Of a DNA stretch of 64,000 nt, positions 51,969 to 61,085 are shown piece by piece. The notes under the pieces were generated by a model. The model had not been told where the DNA came from. It did not search any database and saw nothing but the letters and a program-made list of their open reading frames with translations. The stretch spans positions 124,001-188,000 of the forward strand of contig NZ_JAAMPU010000102.1 in assembly GCF_012911565.1 (NCBI RefSeq). The letters run 5' to 3'. The position numbers were made by a program, and so were the translations under genes. Source of the DNA: Flavobacterium silvaticum (GTDB lineage: Bacteria > Bacteroidota > Bacteroidia > Flavobacteriales > Flavobacteriaceae). Within the stretch, counting starts at the first letter, position 1. The number at the start of each line of letters is the position of its first letter.

Positions 51969-53041
51969 AAAATAAGTTCCTGATTGTAATCGCTTCGGCA
52001 CTTGTTGTTGCCTGCGGAAAAAAAGAAGAAGAAAACAAACCGGCTGCCGATGCACCTATGCCTGCATTGGAAACAGTCGCCGTCACCAAGGAGAAATTCT
52101 CGACGGAAATGCGCGTCCCGGCGGAATTGACGGGTTTCAAGCAAGTCGATATTTATGCCAAGGTCACCGGTTTTGTAAAGGAACTTAAGGTAGATATTGG
52201 ATCCGAAGTAAAAGAAGGCCAGTTACTCATTGTACTCGAAGCGCCCGAAATAAGTTCACAACTCTCAGCTGCAGAATCGCGTTACAAATCGCTCGAAGCC
52301 GTTTACATTGCCAGCAAAGGAACTTACAACCGGCTGTTTGAGACAAGTAAGGTCGAAGGAACGATCTCCAAAAACGAACTCGAACTCGCCGATGCCAAAA
52401 AGAACTCAGATTACGCTCAGTTCCAGGCCGCAAAAGCATCATACGCCGAAGTCCAGAATTACAGGAATTACCTTCAGATCCGTGCCCCTTTTACAGGTGT
52501 TGTGTCTGCGAGGAATATCAATTTAGGCGCTTATGTGGGGCCAAGCGGAAAAGGTTCGGATTTGCCGATGGTCACGATCCAACAGCAAGACAAGCTGCGT
52601 CTTTCTGTTTTTGTGCCGGAACAATTCTCGGGTTACCTGAAAGATGGGGATGCATTGAAATTCCAGGTAAAATCGTTGCCGGGACAAGAATTCGATGCGA
52701 AGATTGCACGTATGTCCGGTGCCTTGGATGCCAGATTGCGTTCGGAAAGAGTCGAAATGGATGTCATCAACAAAGCCAATCTTAAACCCGGAATGATTGC
52801 AGAAGTCGTGCTTCCGCTCAATGCGCCGGACAGTACTATGGTAGTTCCCAAAAGTGCTGTGGTTACCTCAAGCGAAGGCGTTTATGTGTTGCTTGCCGAT
52901 AATGGTTTGACCAAACGTGTAGATGTCCAGAAAGGCCGTGAGCTTGAAGACAAAGTCGAAATTTTCGGCGATTTGCCAAAGGGCGCCCAGGTTGTTAAAC
53001 TTGGTTCAGAAGAAATAAAGGACGGAACCCCGTTGAAATAA
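51965..53041 (+). CDS. RND periplasmic adaptor lipoprotein (MFP/HlyD type)
   Basis: 358 residues; lipobox LVVACGKK at the N-terminus. HlyD barrel-sandwich half ADIYAKVTGFVKELKVDIGS-like (VDIYAKVTGFVKELKVDIG) then EGQLLIVLEAPEI; coiled-coil hairpin; RAPFTGVVSARNINLGAYVG; and a C-terminal beta-barrel with VPKSAVVTSSEGVYVLLAD. Its start overlaps the end of the RND gene by four bases, so the tripartite pump subunits are made together. Confidence 0.92.
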   Translation: MKNKFLIVIASALVVACGKKEEENKPAADAPMPALETVAVTKEKFSTEMRVPAELTGFKQVDIYAKVTGFVKELKVDIGSEVKEGQLLIVLEAPEISSQLSAAESRYKSLEAVYIASKGTYNRLFETSKVEGTISKNELELADAKKNSDYAQFQAAKASYAEVQNYRNYLQIRAPFTGVVSARNINLGAYVGPSGKGSDLPMVTIQQQDKLRLSVFVPEQFSGYLKDGDALKFQVKSLPGQEFDAKIARMSGALDARLRSERVEMDVINKANLKPGMIAEVVLPLNAPDSTMVVPKSAVVTSSEGVYVLLADNGLTKRVDVQKGRELEDKVEIFGDLPKGAQVVKLGSEEIKDGTPLK

Positions 53042-53042
53042 A

Positions 53043-53070
53043 AAAACGCGACAAGTACTTGTCGCGTTTT
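53043..53070. terminator. Bidirectional terminator after the efflux operon
   Basis: Near-loopless palindrome AAACGCGACAAG/CTTGTCGCGTTT followed by T-run, serving both strands. Confidence 0.85.
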
Positions 53071-53089
53071 TGCTTTAAAAGATTTTCGT

Positions 53090-53329
53090 TTACTTAGAAA
53101 CCTTGTCAGCTGCTTTTGTTACTGCTTTTCCAGTAGCATCAGCGCCTTTTTTGACACCTTTGGCTGTAGCATCGGCTCCTTTTTTGACGCCTTTTGCAGT
53201 GGCATCGGCACCTTTCTTAATTCCTTTCTCGGTTTTGTCGGCAGCTTTGTCGACTTTTTGTTTTGGTGTTTCCTGTGCCATGGCTCCAATTGTGAAAAGG
53301 AAGGCGACGGCTAAAATTGCATTTTTCAT
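53090..53329 (-). CDS. Small exported protein with 11-residue repeats
   Basis: 79 residues from MKNAILAVAFLFTIGAMAQ (53329), a signal peptide. The mature part has three tandem copies of KKGADATAKGV (33-nt direct repeat in DNA), flanked by related VDKAADKTEKGI-like units, giving an amphipathic helix rich in Lys and Ala as in LEA/apolipoprotein-like 11-mers. Function unknown; a stress-protective or surface role is a guess. Confidence 0.75.
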   Translation of the reverse strand: MKNAILAVAFLFTIGAMAQETPKQKVDKAADKTEKGIKKGADATAKGVKKGADATAKGVKKGADATGKAVTKAADKVSK

Positions 53330-53432
53330 GTGATGTCTGTTACTAATTATCAATTGATTTTGATATGATAAAGTAACGCTGAAAACAGAATCATATTTGC
53401 AAATATTCTATTAAAATTTCAGGATCCACGAA

Positions 53433-53460
53433 ATAAAAAAGCCCGCTGTATGAGCGGGCG
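53433..53460 (-). terminator. Terminator after the 53468 lipoprotein gene
   Basis: Stem GCCCGCT/AGCGGGC, loop GTATG, T-run on minus. Confidence 0.8.
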
Positions 53461-53467
53461 AATTACT

Positions 53468-54079
53468 TTATTTAGTCGGTTCCGGAGGCGGTGCCTGAAG
53501 CAATGCCGGAACATCATTCTTTGGTGCGTTGTTGTCGGTTCGGGTAATTTTTACTTTTCCTTCACCACCAGTTACTTGACCGTCTGAATTTATCGAAATT
53601 GGAGCAGATGTCGTGCTTCCGGCAGCTTTCTGTCCTGTTCCCGGAGGGCTGTTCAATGGTGCGCCTACTGCAATGTCACATCTGTGTCCCGGCTGTCCGT
53701 GGGCCGGATTCATTCCCGGAGCGACTTTTTGGGCCGGAGCCTGTGTGACTTTATAGCTTCCGTTTTGTCCCACGACCTGTCCGTTTGCATTGATGGTCAT
53801 CGGCTGGCTTGTTGCCTGTGCCGGTTTTGTCTGTATTGGCTGGCTCAAAGGTGTTCCGACTGCGATATCACATCTGTGGCCCGGCTGTCCGTGTGGCGGA
53901 TTCATTCCCGGAGCGGTAACAGCTTGCGGTTGTGCCTGAACCTGTTGCGGTGTCGGTGTGACTGGAGTCTGAGCATTTGTGGCTGCCAGAGGAATCGAAC
54001 TTTCCTGTGGTTCCAGATCTTTTTTGCAGGCGACGAAAAGTACCGATATTCCTATCGCCAAAAAGGTATATGTTTTCAT
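53468..54079 (-). CDS. Pro/Gln-rich lipoprotein with two GMNPxHGQPGHRCD repeats
   Basis: 203 residues from MKTYTFLAIGISVLFVACKK (54079), lipobox LFVACKK. The protein is Pro/Gln/Ala/Thr-rich. Two copies of APGMNPPHGQPGHRCDIAV (the second with A for P) lie near residues 60-85 and 125-150, each followed by PL. A linker INANGQVVGQNGSYKV and INSDGQVTGGEGKVKI also repeats. Similar repeats occur in other flavobacterial lipoproteins; function unknown. Confidence 0.8.
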   Translation of the reverse strand: MKTYTFLAIGISVLFVACKKDLEPQESSIPLAATNAQTPVTPTPQQVQAQPQAVTAPGMNPPHGQPGHRCDIAVGTPLSQPIQTKPAQATSQPMTINANGQVVGQNGSYKVTQAPAQKVAPGMNPAHGQPGHRCDIAVGAPLNSPPGTGQKAAGSTTSAPISINSDGQVTGGEGKVKITRTDNNAPKNDVPALLQAPPPEPTK

Positions 54080-54138
54080 AAAAAGCAATTGATTTTCCAA
54101 ATATAACAGTTTGGATTCCTTAAGCGTCGCATCTGTTG

Positions 54139-57100
54139 TTAAAAAAACGCCCGTAATTGCACGCTTCCGGTATGTATCGCTTTTGAAGTTTCACTTTTTC
54201 GGCCCTGATAATTGACATTGACATCAAGATATTGCGTCAGGTTCTTTTGCAACAGGAAACGCCACGTTAAATTCTGCCCTGCCTGAAGCCCTTCGAGCAT
54301 TTGATAGGCGACGGGTGAAAGCGAATCCCCGTCGAACTTATTCTTGTACAACGAAAACTCTCCGTTGGCTGAAAACTTCTTTTCGCCCGTATAGGAAAAC
54401 GAAGTTCCGAAACGGTCTTGTCCGAGAGATTCTTTATCATTTATCTCATTGTCCTTTTGCTGCCTTTCGTAAAAAATATCCCAGCTCGCATTTTTCGAGA
54501 ACAAATACGATATTTTGGGAGAGAACTGATAGCCGTCGATTTCATAATTACGGGCTTCATAATTCTCAGATTCTGCTGTAGTGAAAATGGTTTTGCCGTT
54601 CATGGAGAACAACCAGGTTTTGGCCACGAGATGCGCGTATTGGAACTGATGCGAACGTGACGTATTCTCAATGGCGCCGACACTTAAAAGGCTTTTTGTA
54701 TGGCTCGAAACATAGGTGTATGTCGTGGAATGCTTCTGCTTGCCGCGATTATAGAAAAGGCTGTTGCGGAAACTCTGGTTGAGCCCGAGAAGGCCATCGG
54801 AAGAAACGGAAAAAGGATCAAGGTCAAAGTTGTTCCCGTTCCGTTCAATCTTGCGTTCGGTCAGGTAAGAAATCTGGTCATAGAAATACGACATGAACTT
54901 CCTGAAACCTTTCTTGTTCTGCCATTGCCCGAAATTGAATGTGCCGGAAGCCGAGAACCGATTCTGGTGCGTGCGTAGAAAAATCTGGTTCGGCAAAAAG
55001 ACCCGCACATATTTGGCCAGGTCCGGATAAGGCGCGACTTCGAATTCCTCGAGTTCCTGAATGCCGTTCCCGTTGTAATCGTTCCAGGTATAAATGCCTT
55101 GGCCGGGTTCGACTTCGACATAGGTAAATTCCTGTTGGGCGATTGTTCCCGAAGTATTTTCATAAGAACCGGTAACTTGTATGAGTTGGTCGAAAAACCG
55201 ATCGTTGTAGAGCAAACGCGAATTGAGCGACGGTTCGGTTTCCAAAGCCGGATCTTCGAATTTGAGGCTTCGGTAATTGACGAAAAGCGAAAGGTTCGTC
55301 TTGTCATTTGAAATAAGGCGCGATTTGAGGTAATAGGAATTTGATCGGTTGACACGCGACAAAAATCCGTTCTGCAAACTGTCGTTGGTTCGGTTGAGGT
55401 AGCCGATTTCGACGAAAACCCTGGTGCTGTCCCCACGTCCGATGAATCCGCCAAACTCATTGTATTTCTGGCTCAGGGCCGATAATTGCCCGGTTGCATT
55501 GATACGTTCATGGTTGTCTTCTATCCTGTGGCTGCCTCCGACCCAATTCTTCCCGAACCGATACCTGAGCTGGAACGAATTTCTCAAAAAGGACGAATTC
55601 GAATAATCGGCGGTGCTGCTTAAGTAACTTCCGGAGTTGATGATATCCCACTTTTTGAGCTTGATTCTGGCATCGACGAGATGGCGCGACCCATTGAATC
55701 CGCCGCCGAAACCGAGGTTTTCAAATTGGTAACGCGCGGTTCCGCGATTGATATCGGTAAATGAAACACCGGAAACCAGATAGGATTGATCAAAAAGAGA
55801 GGCGGAATTGATGTTCGCCAGATTCCAGTCGCGGTCGAATTCGATGTTGAACAAACGTTCGATGGTCCGGAATTCCTTTTGGACAAACTGATATTGACCG
55901 TAAGCGTCGATGTTCCATTCCTTGCGTGTCAGCAAACGCTGTTTGGCGTTGATGCGTCCGGCAAGTCCACGGTTGTTGTCGTCCTGTATGTTGGAAAATA
56001 AATTAAGGTCGTTATTGCTGATGGCACCTTCAAAATCGATAAGCGTTTTTTCCGACGGATTGATCTTACCCATTATTGTCGCAATCTGCAATTTCACAGG
56101 TGCGATCAGTCGGATAATCGGTTCGTAATTGCCTTGGGGAATACCACCGATCGGGGCGACATATTCATAGATCTTACCGATTGCCGCCGTACTTGTCAGG
56201 ACATAATTTCCCAGATTGTTTCCGAGCAATGTGAACCGGACGTTGTATAAAGTCTCTGTCTGGTCGTTCGAATATTCATAGACTTCGAGGCCGTTGACCA
56301 GGATTTTTCGGTAAAGGATTTTATTTTCCGAATAGGTGTCAACATAGGCAGATGGAGCCGTCATCAGGTTCGGATCGTCACCGGCATCGGCAAGAATCTG
56401 GGCTTGTTCAGGCGTGAGGTTTTGCTGAAGCGGCTGGTTCTTGACATCGTTTTCAGAATAGACATAGGTTCCGAGGCTCCATTTTTTTCGTTCGTGCATC
56501 ACACCCGCATAGGTAACGAAGCGTGTGAAATTCCGGTCGGAGTATTGGTATTCGACGTTGATGCGCATCTCGGAAGTAATCGGAAACAAAGAGGTAAAGG
56601 TGATTTCACCGGCGTTGTAATCGATCACGTAATCTTCGCTTTCGCCTCGTTGCAAAAGAACGCCATTGACGTAAACCCGTTCCGAACCGGAAATCACAAG
56701 AATGTATAATTCTCCGTTTGGGCCACGCAGTTTGTATGGGCCCTGGTTTCCTTCCTGTCCGGTGAACTGGCTTCGTGCATATTGACCTCTGACCAAACCG
56801 ACAGCGGCATTCGCAAAGGTTTTGTTGCCTTCTTTGCCAAACTCGAAGGCCGTTGAAATTCCCTGGACTTTTTTGTTGAAATTGAGGAAACGCGATTTTC
56901 TGTTTTCGAGGAATAAGTCGCCGGCGCGGATTTTCCATTTATCGCTGAACAATTCAATGAAAATCTGGTCGAATTCGTCGAGTTTTTGCGAATAACCGCC
57001 TTCCTGAAGCGGAACATTCGAGTCCTGGATAGAGGCGCGAAGGCTTACTTTGTCTGATATTTTGCCGACGATTTGAAGATCAAGGGCGGAATTCGTTACG

Positions 57101-57552
57101 GCATTTTGGTTGTTCCCGACGGTGATTCCGCGCGTGATGCTTCCGGATGTGTTCAGGCCTTCGAACGGGACGAATGGTTTGCGCGCCGCTTCTTTGACCT
57201 GATACAGATTCCCGTTTTCATTACTTACAACGCGCGAAGGATCATAAACGCTGTACGTTTTAGTGAGGTAATCTGGATATTTTTGATATGAAACCGTCAG
57301 GCTGTCCTGAGTTAGATTCGATTGCATGACAACAATCCCTTTTGCAAAATCGACTTTGTAAAAACTGCTGTCCAGCAGCTTTCCATTGGGGTCGCGAAGC
57401 TCGAAACGTTCGGGATTGATGCTGAAATTTTCAAGTCGTATCGTGTCTCTTTCCGGTTTTACCTTTTTGCTGATGTAACCTGACGGTGTCTGCTGTGCCC
57501 ATAACAGGCAAGGCAGGATCGCAAGCAGGATCAGGAGCAACTTTTTCGGCAT
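54139..57552 (-). CDS. Large outer-membrane beta-barrel protein (1137 aa)
   Basis: 1137 residues from the ATG at 57552 with signal peptide LLLILLAILPCLLWAQQ. No family is assigned. After an N-terminal beta-rich part (GLNTSGSITRGITVGNNQNA) comes a long region of alternating strands with RAGDLFLENRKSRFLNFNK and YNAGEITFTSLFPITSEMRI, and it ends in strands with GSVQLRAFF, typical of Bacteroidota outer-membrane proteins. The frame is open to 57690 but a -7 box TACATTTG (57575-57582, minus) is inside that extension and the signal peptide begins at 57552. Confidence 0.8.
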   Translation of the reverse strand: MPKKLLLILLAILPCLLWAQQTPSGYISKKVKPERDTIRLENFSINPERFELRDPNGKLLDSSFYKVDFAKGIVVMQSNLTQDSLTVSYQKYPDYLTKTYSVYDPSRVVSNENGNLYQVKEAARKPFVPFEGLNTSGSITRGITVGNNQNAVTNSALDLQIVGKISDKVSLRASIQDSNVPLQEGGYSQKLDEFDQIFIELFSDKWKIRAGDLFLENRKSRFLNFNKKVQGISTAFEFGKEGNKTFANAAVGLVRGQYARSQFTGQEGNQGPYKLRGPNGELYILVISGSERVYVNGVLLQRGESEDYVIDYNAGEITFTSLFPITSEMRINVEYQYSDRNFTRFVTYAGVMHERKKWSLGTYVYSENDVKNQPLQQNLTPEQAQILADAGDDPNLMTAPSAYVDTYSENKILYRKILVNGLEVYEYSNDQTETLYNVRFTLLGNNLGNYVLTSTAAIGKIYEYVAPIGGIPQGNYEPIIRLIAPVKLQIATIMGKINPSEKTLIDFEGAISNNDLNLFSNIQDDNNRGLAGRINAKQRLLTRKEWNIDAYGQYQFVQKEFRTIERLFNIEFDRDWNLANINSASLFDQSYLVSGVSFTDINRGTARYQFENLGFGGGFNGSRHLVDARIKLKKWDIINSGSYLSSTADYSNSSFLRNSFQLRYRFGKNWVGGSHRIEDNHERINATGQLSALSQKYNEFGGFIGRGDSTRVFVEIGYLNRTNDSLQNGFLSRVNRSNSYYLKSRLISNDKTNLSLFVNYRSLKFEDPALETEPSLNSRLLYNDRFFDQLIQVTGSYENTSGTIAQQEFTYVEVEPGQGIYTWNDYNGNGIQELEEFEVAPYPDLAKYVRVFLPNQIFLRTHQNRFSASGTFNFGQWQNKKGFRKFMSYFYDQISYLTERKIERNGNNFDLDPFSVSSDGLLGLNQSFRNSLFYNRGKQKHSTTYTYVSSHTKSLLSVGAIENTSRSHQFQYAHLVAKTWLFSMNGKTIFTTAESENYEARNYEIDGYQFSPKISYLFSKNASWDIFYERQQKDNEINDKESLGQDRFGTSFSYTGEKKFSANGEFSLYKNKFDGDSLSPVAYQMLEGLQAGQNLTWRFLLQKNLTQYLDVNVNYQGRKSETSKAIHTGSVQLRAFF

Positions 57553-57574
57553 AGCAATAGAAACGGATAAAGAC

Positions 57575-57582
57575 CAAATGTA
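57575..57582 (-). promoter_or_regulatory. -7 box TACATTTG of the outer-membrane protein gene
   Basis: Perfect TAnnTTTG on minus, 22 bases before the ATG at 57552. Confidence 0.5.
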
Positions 57583-57646
57583 GTGTGTTTGCGGGGATTG
57601 GGAAAAGGAGGGTTTGTGTTGTTGAGGAGTCTGGTTTTTTTGGAGT

Positions 57647-57736
57647 TTTAGACATAACAAGTTTTCAAAACTTGTTATGTCTAAAGTCAAGAGAAAAATC
57701 GATTTTGAATTACATTTTTTCTGCCTATTTTGTTAA
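57647..57736. repeat. Dispersed element, copy 2: 39-bp palindrome plus conserved tail
   Basis: Arms 57647-57665 and 57667-57685 around a central C, then 25 bases, TACATTTTTTCTGCCT (57711-57726) and TTGTTAA (57730-57736). Compared with copy 1, one arm base is changed (C to G) and its partner in the other arm changes accordingly, keeping pairing. It lies in the divergent gap between the outer-membrane protein and the 57788 GNAT gene. Confidence 0.85.
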
Positions 57737-57766
57737 TTAACATAATCACGAAAAGTGGCAAAACAG

Positions 57767-57774
57767 TAGCTTTG
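57767..57774 (+). promoter_or_regulatory. -7 box TAGCTTTG of the 57788 GNAT gene
   Basis: Perfect TAnnTTTG, 13 bases before the ATG. Confidence 0.5.
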
Positions 57775-57787
57775 CCAAAACTCAGAT

Positions 57788-58255
57788 ATGATTATCCGAA
57801 CCGGAACGGCCCACGATATGCCGTCTATCTTAAAACTCATAAAGGAACTCGCCACTTTTGAACGCGAGCCAGATGCCGTGGTCGTTACCGTTGACGATTT
57901 AATCCGTGACGGCTTTGGTGAAAATGCGTTATTCCATACTTTTGTGGCCGAAACCGATTCAGGGATTATCGGCATGGCGCTTTATTACTACCGCTATTCG
58001 ACTTGGAAAGGCAAGACGATCCACCTGGAAGATTTGATAGTCACCGAATCTGCGCGTGGCACTGGAGCCGGTTCAGCTTTGTATAAAGCAGTAATAAACC
58101 AAGGCAAAAGAGATAAAGTTTGTCGGATTGAGTGGAACGTGCTTGATTGGAATACGCCGGCAATTGATTTTTATGAAAAGTCTGGTGCAAAAATCATTGC
58201 CGATTGGCGTGTGGTCCACATGGACGAAAAGGTAATCCTGGAATTTACGGCCTAG
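57788..58255 (+). CDS. GNAT family N-acetyltransferase (SSAT-like)
   Basis: 155 residues of the GNAT fold. MIIRTGTAHDMPSILKLIKE starts it; strand FVAETDSGIIGMALYYYRYS, the acetyl-CoA loop IHLEDLIVTESARGTGAGSA, and a C-terminal VCRIEWNVLDWNTPAIDFYE are like those of spermidine/diamine acetyltransferases. The substrate is inferred. The stop codon is also the first bases of the following hairpin element. Confidence 0.85.
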   Translation: MIIRTGTAHDMPSILKLIKELATFEREPDAVVVTVDDLIRDGFGENALFHTFVAETDSGIIGMALYYYRYSTWKGKTIHLEDLIVTESARGTGAGSALYKAVINQGKRDKVCRIEWNVLDWNTPAIDFYEKSGAKIIADWRVVHMDEKVILEFTA

Positions 58256-58395
58256 CCCGGATTTTAGCGGATAGCCCACAGCAGAGACGGCCTGGTTTTC
58301 ACCAAACGGGCAGCGACCAACGGAAGCTCGCCTGTTGCCGATGAAAACCTGCCGGAAATGCGAGGACTTGAAGCGGAAGCCGGAACCAGCTCCTG
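58253..58395 (+). repeat. Flavobacterial intergenic hairpin element, copy B
   Basis: Begins at the GNAT stop codon with TAGCCCGGATTTTAGCGGAT and ends near GAAGCGGAAGCCGGAACC. The centre has a long hairpin (arms around CTGGTTTTCA / TGAAAACC and GCGA / TCGC). Its ends match the element at 12044-12181 in reverse orientation, while the centre differs. Possibly one of the structured RNA or repeat classes known in flavobacteria; not checked. Confidence 0.65.
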
Positions 58396-58464
58396 AAAAA
58401 ATAATAACATTATTGGTCATAGCACAAGTCATTTGACTTTCAACTTTCGACCATCTATTAAACT

Positions 58465-59715
58465 ATGAAAATCTACAAATTCGGCGGGGCTTCCGTCAAA
58501 GATGCGGCAGGAATCCGCAACGTATACGAGGTATTGCAACAAGCAGGTTATGAGGACGTTCTGCTCGTGGTTTCTGCCATGGGAAAAACGACGAATGCTT
58601 TGGAAGTGGTCATAAAAAACTACTTTGAAAAGTCGCGCCAATTGCAGGAGTCGCTCCAGGACGTCAAGAAATACCACATTGAGATCCTGCTGGATTTGTT
58701 CGATAATGGAGACCATGATGTGTTTGCCGATGTGAACCGCCATTTTTCGGACATGGAGTATTTCCTGTCGCACAACAAATCACCGAACTATAATTTTGTT
58801 TACGACCAGATTGTGAGTTACGGGGAATTAGTTTCCACGGTGATCCTGTCGCATTATATGAATTTCAGGAACATTCCGACGAGTTGGATCGATGTCAGGA
58901 ATTTTATAAAAACAGACAGTACGTACCGCGACGCTAATGTCGATTGGGATCAGACGCAAAAAAACATCTCGAAGAATCTCAAGAAAAAAGCACTCAACAT
59001 CACGCAAGGGTTTTTGGGTTCCGATGAAAATAATTTTACGACCACTTTAGGACGTGAAGGTTCCGATTACACGGCCGCGATCTTTGCCTACTGCCTAAAT
59101 GCCGAAAGCGTGACGATCTGGAAAGACGTTCCGGGTGTGATGAACGCCGATCCACGCTACTTTGAAAATGCGACGTTGCTGAACCAGATTTCGTATCGGG
59201 AGGCGATCGAGCTGGCTTTTTACGGGGCGACGGTCATACATCCGAAGACGCTTCAGCCGTTGCAGAGAAAAGAAATTCCGTTGTATGTGAAATCCTTTCT
59301 GAATCCATTATTGCCAGGAACATCGGTTTCGAAAGGTGCCGATTTGGACCCGCAATTGCCGTGCTTCATCGTTAAAAAAGACCAACTGCTTATTTCACTT
59401 TCATCGATAGATTTCTCGTTCATCATGGAAGAAAATATCAGCGAGATTTTTGCTTTGCTGCACAAATTCAAGATGAAAGTCCATTTGATCCAGAACTCGG
59501 CCATTTCATTTTCGGTCTGTGCCGATGATAAATTCGGGAATTTCCCTGAACTCAAGACGATTCTTTCCAAAAAATTCAAGGTTTCCTACAACGAAAATGT
59601 ATCGCTTTATACCATTCGCCACTTTGATGACAAAGCGACTAAGATCGTAGAATCGGGGAAAGAAGTTTTGGTAAAACAGGTCAGCCGCGAGACTATCCAG
59701 ATTGTGACTTTGTAG
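58465..59715 (+). CDS. lysC: Aspartate kinase
   Basis: 416 residues; phosphorylates aspartate as the first step to Lys/Thr/Met. N-terminal MKIYKFGGASVKDAAGIRNV, the SAMGKTTNALE loop, TLGREGSDYTAAIFAY and VMNADPRYFENATLLNQISY are family signatures, with an ACT-type regulatory half at the C-terminus (LISLSSIDFSFIMEENISEI). It is monofunctional and stands apart from asd. Confidence 0.95.
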   Translation: MKIYKFGGASVKDAAGIRNVYEVLQQAGYEDVLLVVSAMGKTTNALEVVIKNYFEKSRQLQESLQDVKKYHIEILLDLFDNGDHDVFADVNRHFSDMEYFLSHNKSPNYNFVYDQIVSYGELVSTVILSHYMNFRNIPTSWIDVRNFIKTDSTYRDANVDWDQTQKNISKNLKKKALNITQGFLGSDENNFTTTLGREGSDYTAAIFAYCLNAESVTIWKDVPGVMNADPRYFENATLLNQISYREAIELAFYGATVIHPKTLQPLQRKEIPLYVKSFLNPLLPGTSVSKGADLDPQLPCFIVKKDQLLISLSSIDFSFIMEENISEIFALLHKFKMKVHLIQNSAISFSVCADDKFGNFPELKTILSKKFKVSYNENVSLYTIRHFDDKATKIVESGKEVLVKQVSRETIQIVTL

Positions 59716-59755
59716 AAAATTTGAGTTAGGATTCTGTTATAATTCCGAATTGCTC

Positions 59756-59785
59756 TTGCCAGTCGTGAATTGATTTCTACTTTTG
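59756..59785 (+). promoter_or_regulatory. fbp promoter
   Basis: TTG (59756-59758) and TACTTTTG (59778-59785) with a 19-base spacer; a full match to the Bacteroidota consensus, 22 bases before the fbp ATG. Confidence 0.7.
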
Positions 59786-59807
59786 CAGCGAAATCGATTT
59801 CGTAATT

Positions 59808-60818
59808 ATGGAACCCAGCAAAACCCTCGGTGAATTCATCATCGAAAAACAGGAAGAATTCAAATATTCGACAGGAGAATTATCACGCATCATCAACTCG
59901 ATCCGGCTTGCGGCCAAGGTGGTCAACTATAAGGTAAACAAGGCCGGATTAGTCGATATCGTCGGTGCTGCGGGCGAAGTCAACATTCAGGGCGAAGATC
60001 AGCAAAAGCTCGATGTGTATGCGAATGAGGTCTTTATACAGACGCTGATCAACCGCGAAATTGCATGCGGAATCGCATCGGAAGAAAACGACGACTTTAT
60101 CACTGTTTCCGGCAGTGACAACAGCCACAACAACAAATATGTGATCCTGATGGATCCGCTTGACGGTTCATCGAACATTGACGTCAATGTTCCGGTCGGG
60201 ACTATTTTTTCGGTTTACAGACGCCTGACGCCAATCGGTTCGCCCGTAACGCTTGAGGATTTCCTGCAACCCGGAATCAACCAGGTTGCGGCCGGTTATG
60301 TAATTTACGGCACTTCGACGATGCTTGTTTACACCACGGGACATGGTGTCAATGGTTTTACGTTGAATCCGGCAATCGGGACATTCTATCTGTCGCATCC
60401 GAACATGAAATTTCGTGAAGACGGAAACATTTACTCCATCAATGAAGGCAATTACATCCACTTTCCGCAAGGCGTGAAGGATTATCTCAAGTATTGCCAA
60501 AAGGAAGAAGGCGACAGGCCGTATACGTCGAGGTATATTGGAAGTCTGGTTTCTGACATCCATCGGAATATGATCAAAGGCGGCATTTACATCTATCCGA
60601 CAAGCACAAAATCTCCAAACGGAAAGCTGCGGTTGCTTTACGAATGCAATCCTATGGCATTTATTACGGAACAGGCCGGAGGAAAAGCTTCCGATGGGTA
60701 TACGCGTATTCTCGAATTGGAACCCACCGAACTTCACGAGCGTGTCCCGTTTTTTTGCGGAAGTAAGAATATGGTCGAAAAGGCAGAAGAATTCATGTTA
60801 TATGCAAATGAAGAATAG
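59808..60818 (+). CDS. fbp: Fructose-1,6-bisphosphatase, class I
   Basis: 336 residues; hydrolyses fructose 1,6-bisphosphate in gluconeogenesis. Metal-binding motif [20 protein letters not shown] and active site [20 protein letters not shown] are clear, with [40 protein letters not shown] and the C-terminal [18 protein letters not shown]. Length and motifs match the class I family. It is followed by a terminator. Confidence 0.97.
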   Translation: MEPSKTLGEFIIEKQEEFKYSTGELSRIINSIRLAAKVVNYKVNKAGLVDIVGAAGEVNIQGEDQQKLDVYANEVFIQTLINREIACGIASEENDDFITVSGSDNSHNNKYVILMDPLDGSSNIDVNVPVGTIFSVYRRLTPIGSPVTLEDFLQPGINQVAAGYVIYGTSTMLVYTTGHGVNGFTLNPAIGTFYLSHPNMKFREDGNIYSINEGNYIHFPQGVKDYLKYCQKEEGDRPYTSRYIGSLVSDIHRNMIKGGIYIYPTSTKSPNGKLRLLYECNPMAFITEQAGGKASDGYTRILELEPTELHERVPFFCGSKNMVEKAEEFMLYANEE

Positions 60819-60846
60819 TTTTTACTTGTGATTTTCAACGTATTAA

Positions 60847-60873
60847 AATGGCTTCTTCTGGAGCCTTTTTTTT
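60847..60873 (+). terminator. Terminator after fbp
   Basis: Short stem GGCT/AGCC with loop and a run of eight or nine T. Confidence 0.65.
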
Positions 60874-61085
60874 TACAGTTCGGGAAGGGTTGATTTTCAG
60901 TAAGTAGTGAATGTTGTCAACAATCTGGATTGCTTTTTTGTGGATAACCAAATACTTTTTATTTATATTTTCCTACAAAATATATTTATTTAATGCATTT
61001 CATCGATATTATTTGTATTTAATCGATTAGTTGACGTAATGTTGTCTTCCCCAAATGTACCACGTAAACTTAAACCTGCTTGGTT

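Noticed and set aside
53090..53329. Direct repeats as a possible CRISPR
   Set aside because: The repeats are in-frame 33-nt coding units without spacers.
60938..60947. Perfect DnaA-box-like TTGTGGATAA upstream of the Delta-60 gene
   Set aside because: A single box in an AT-rich gap with no dnaA/dnaN or cluster of boxes; chance occurrence is likely.
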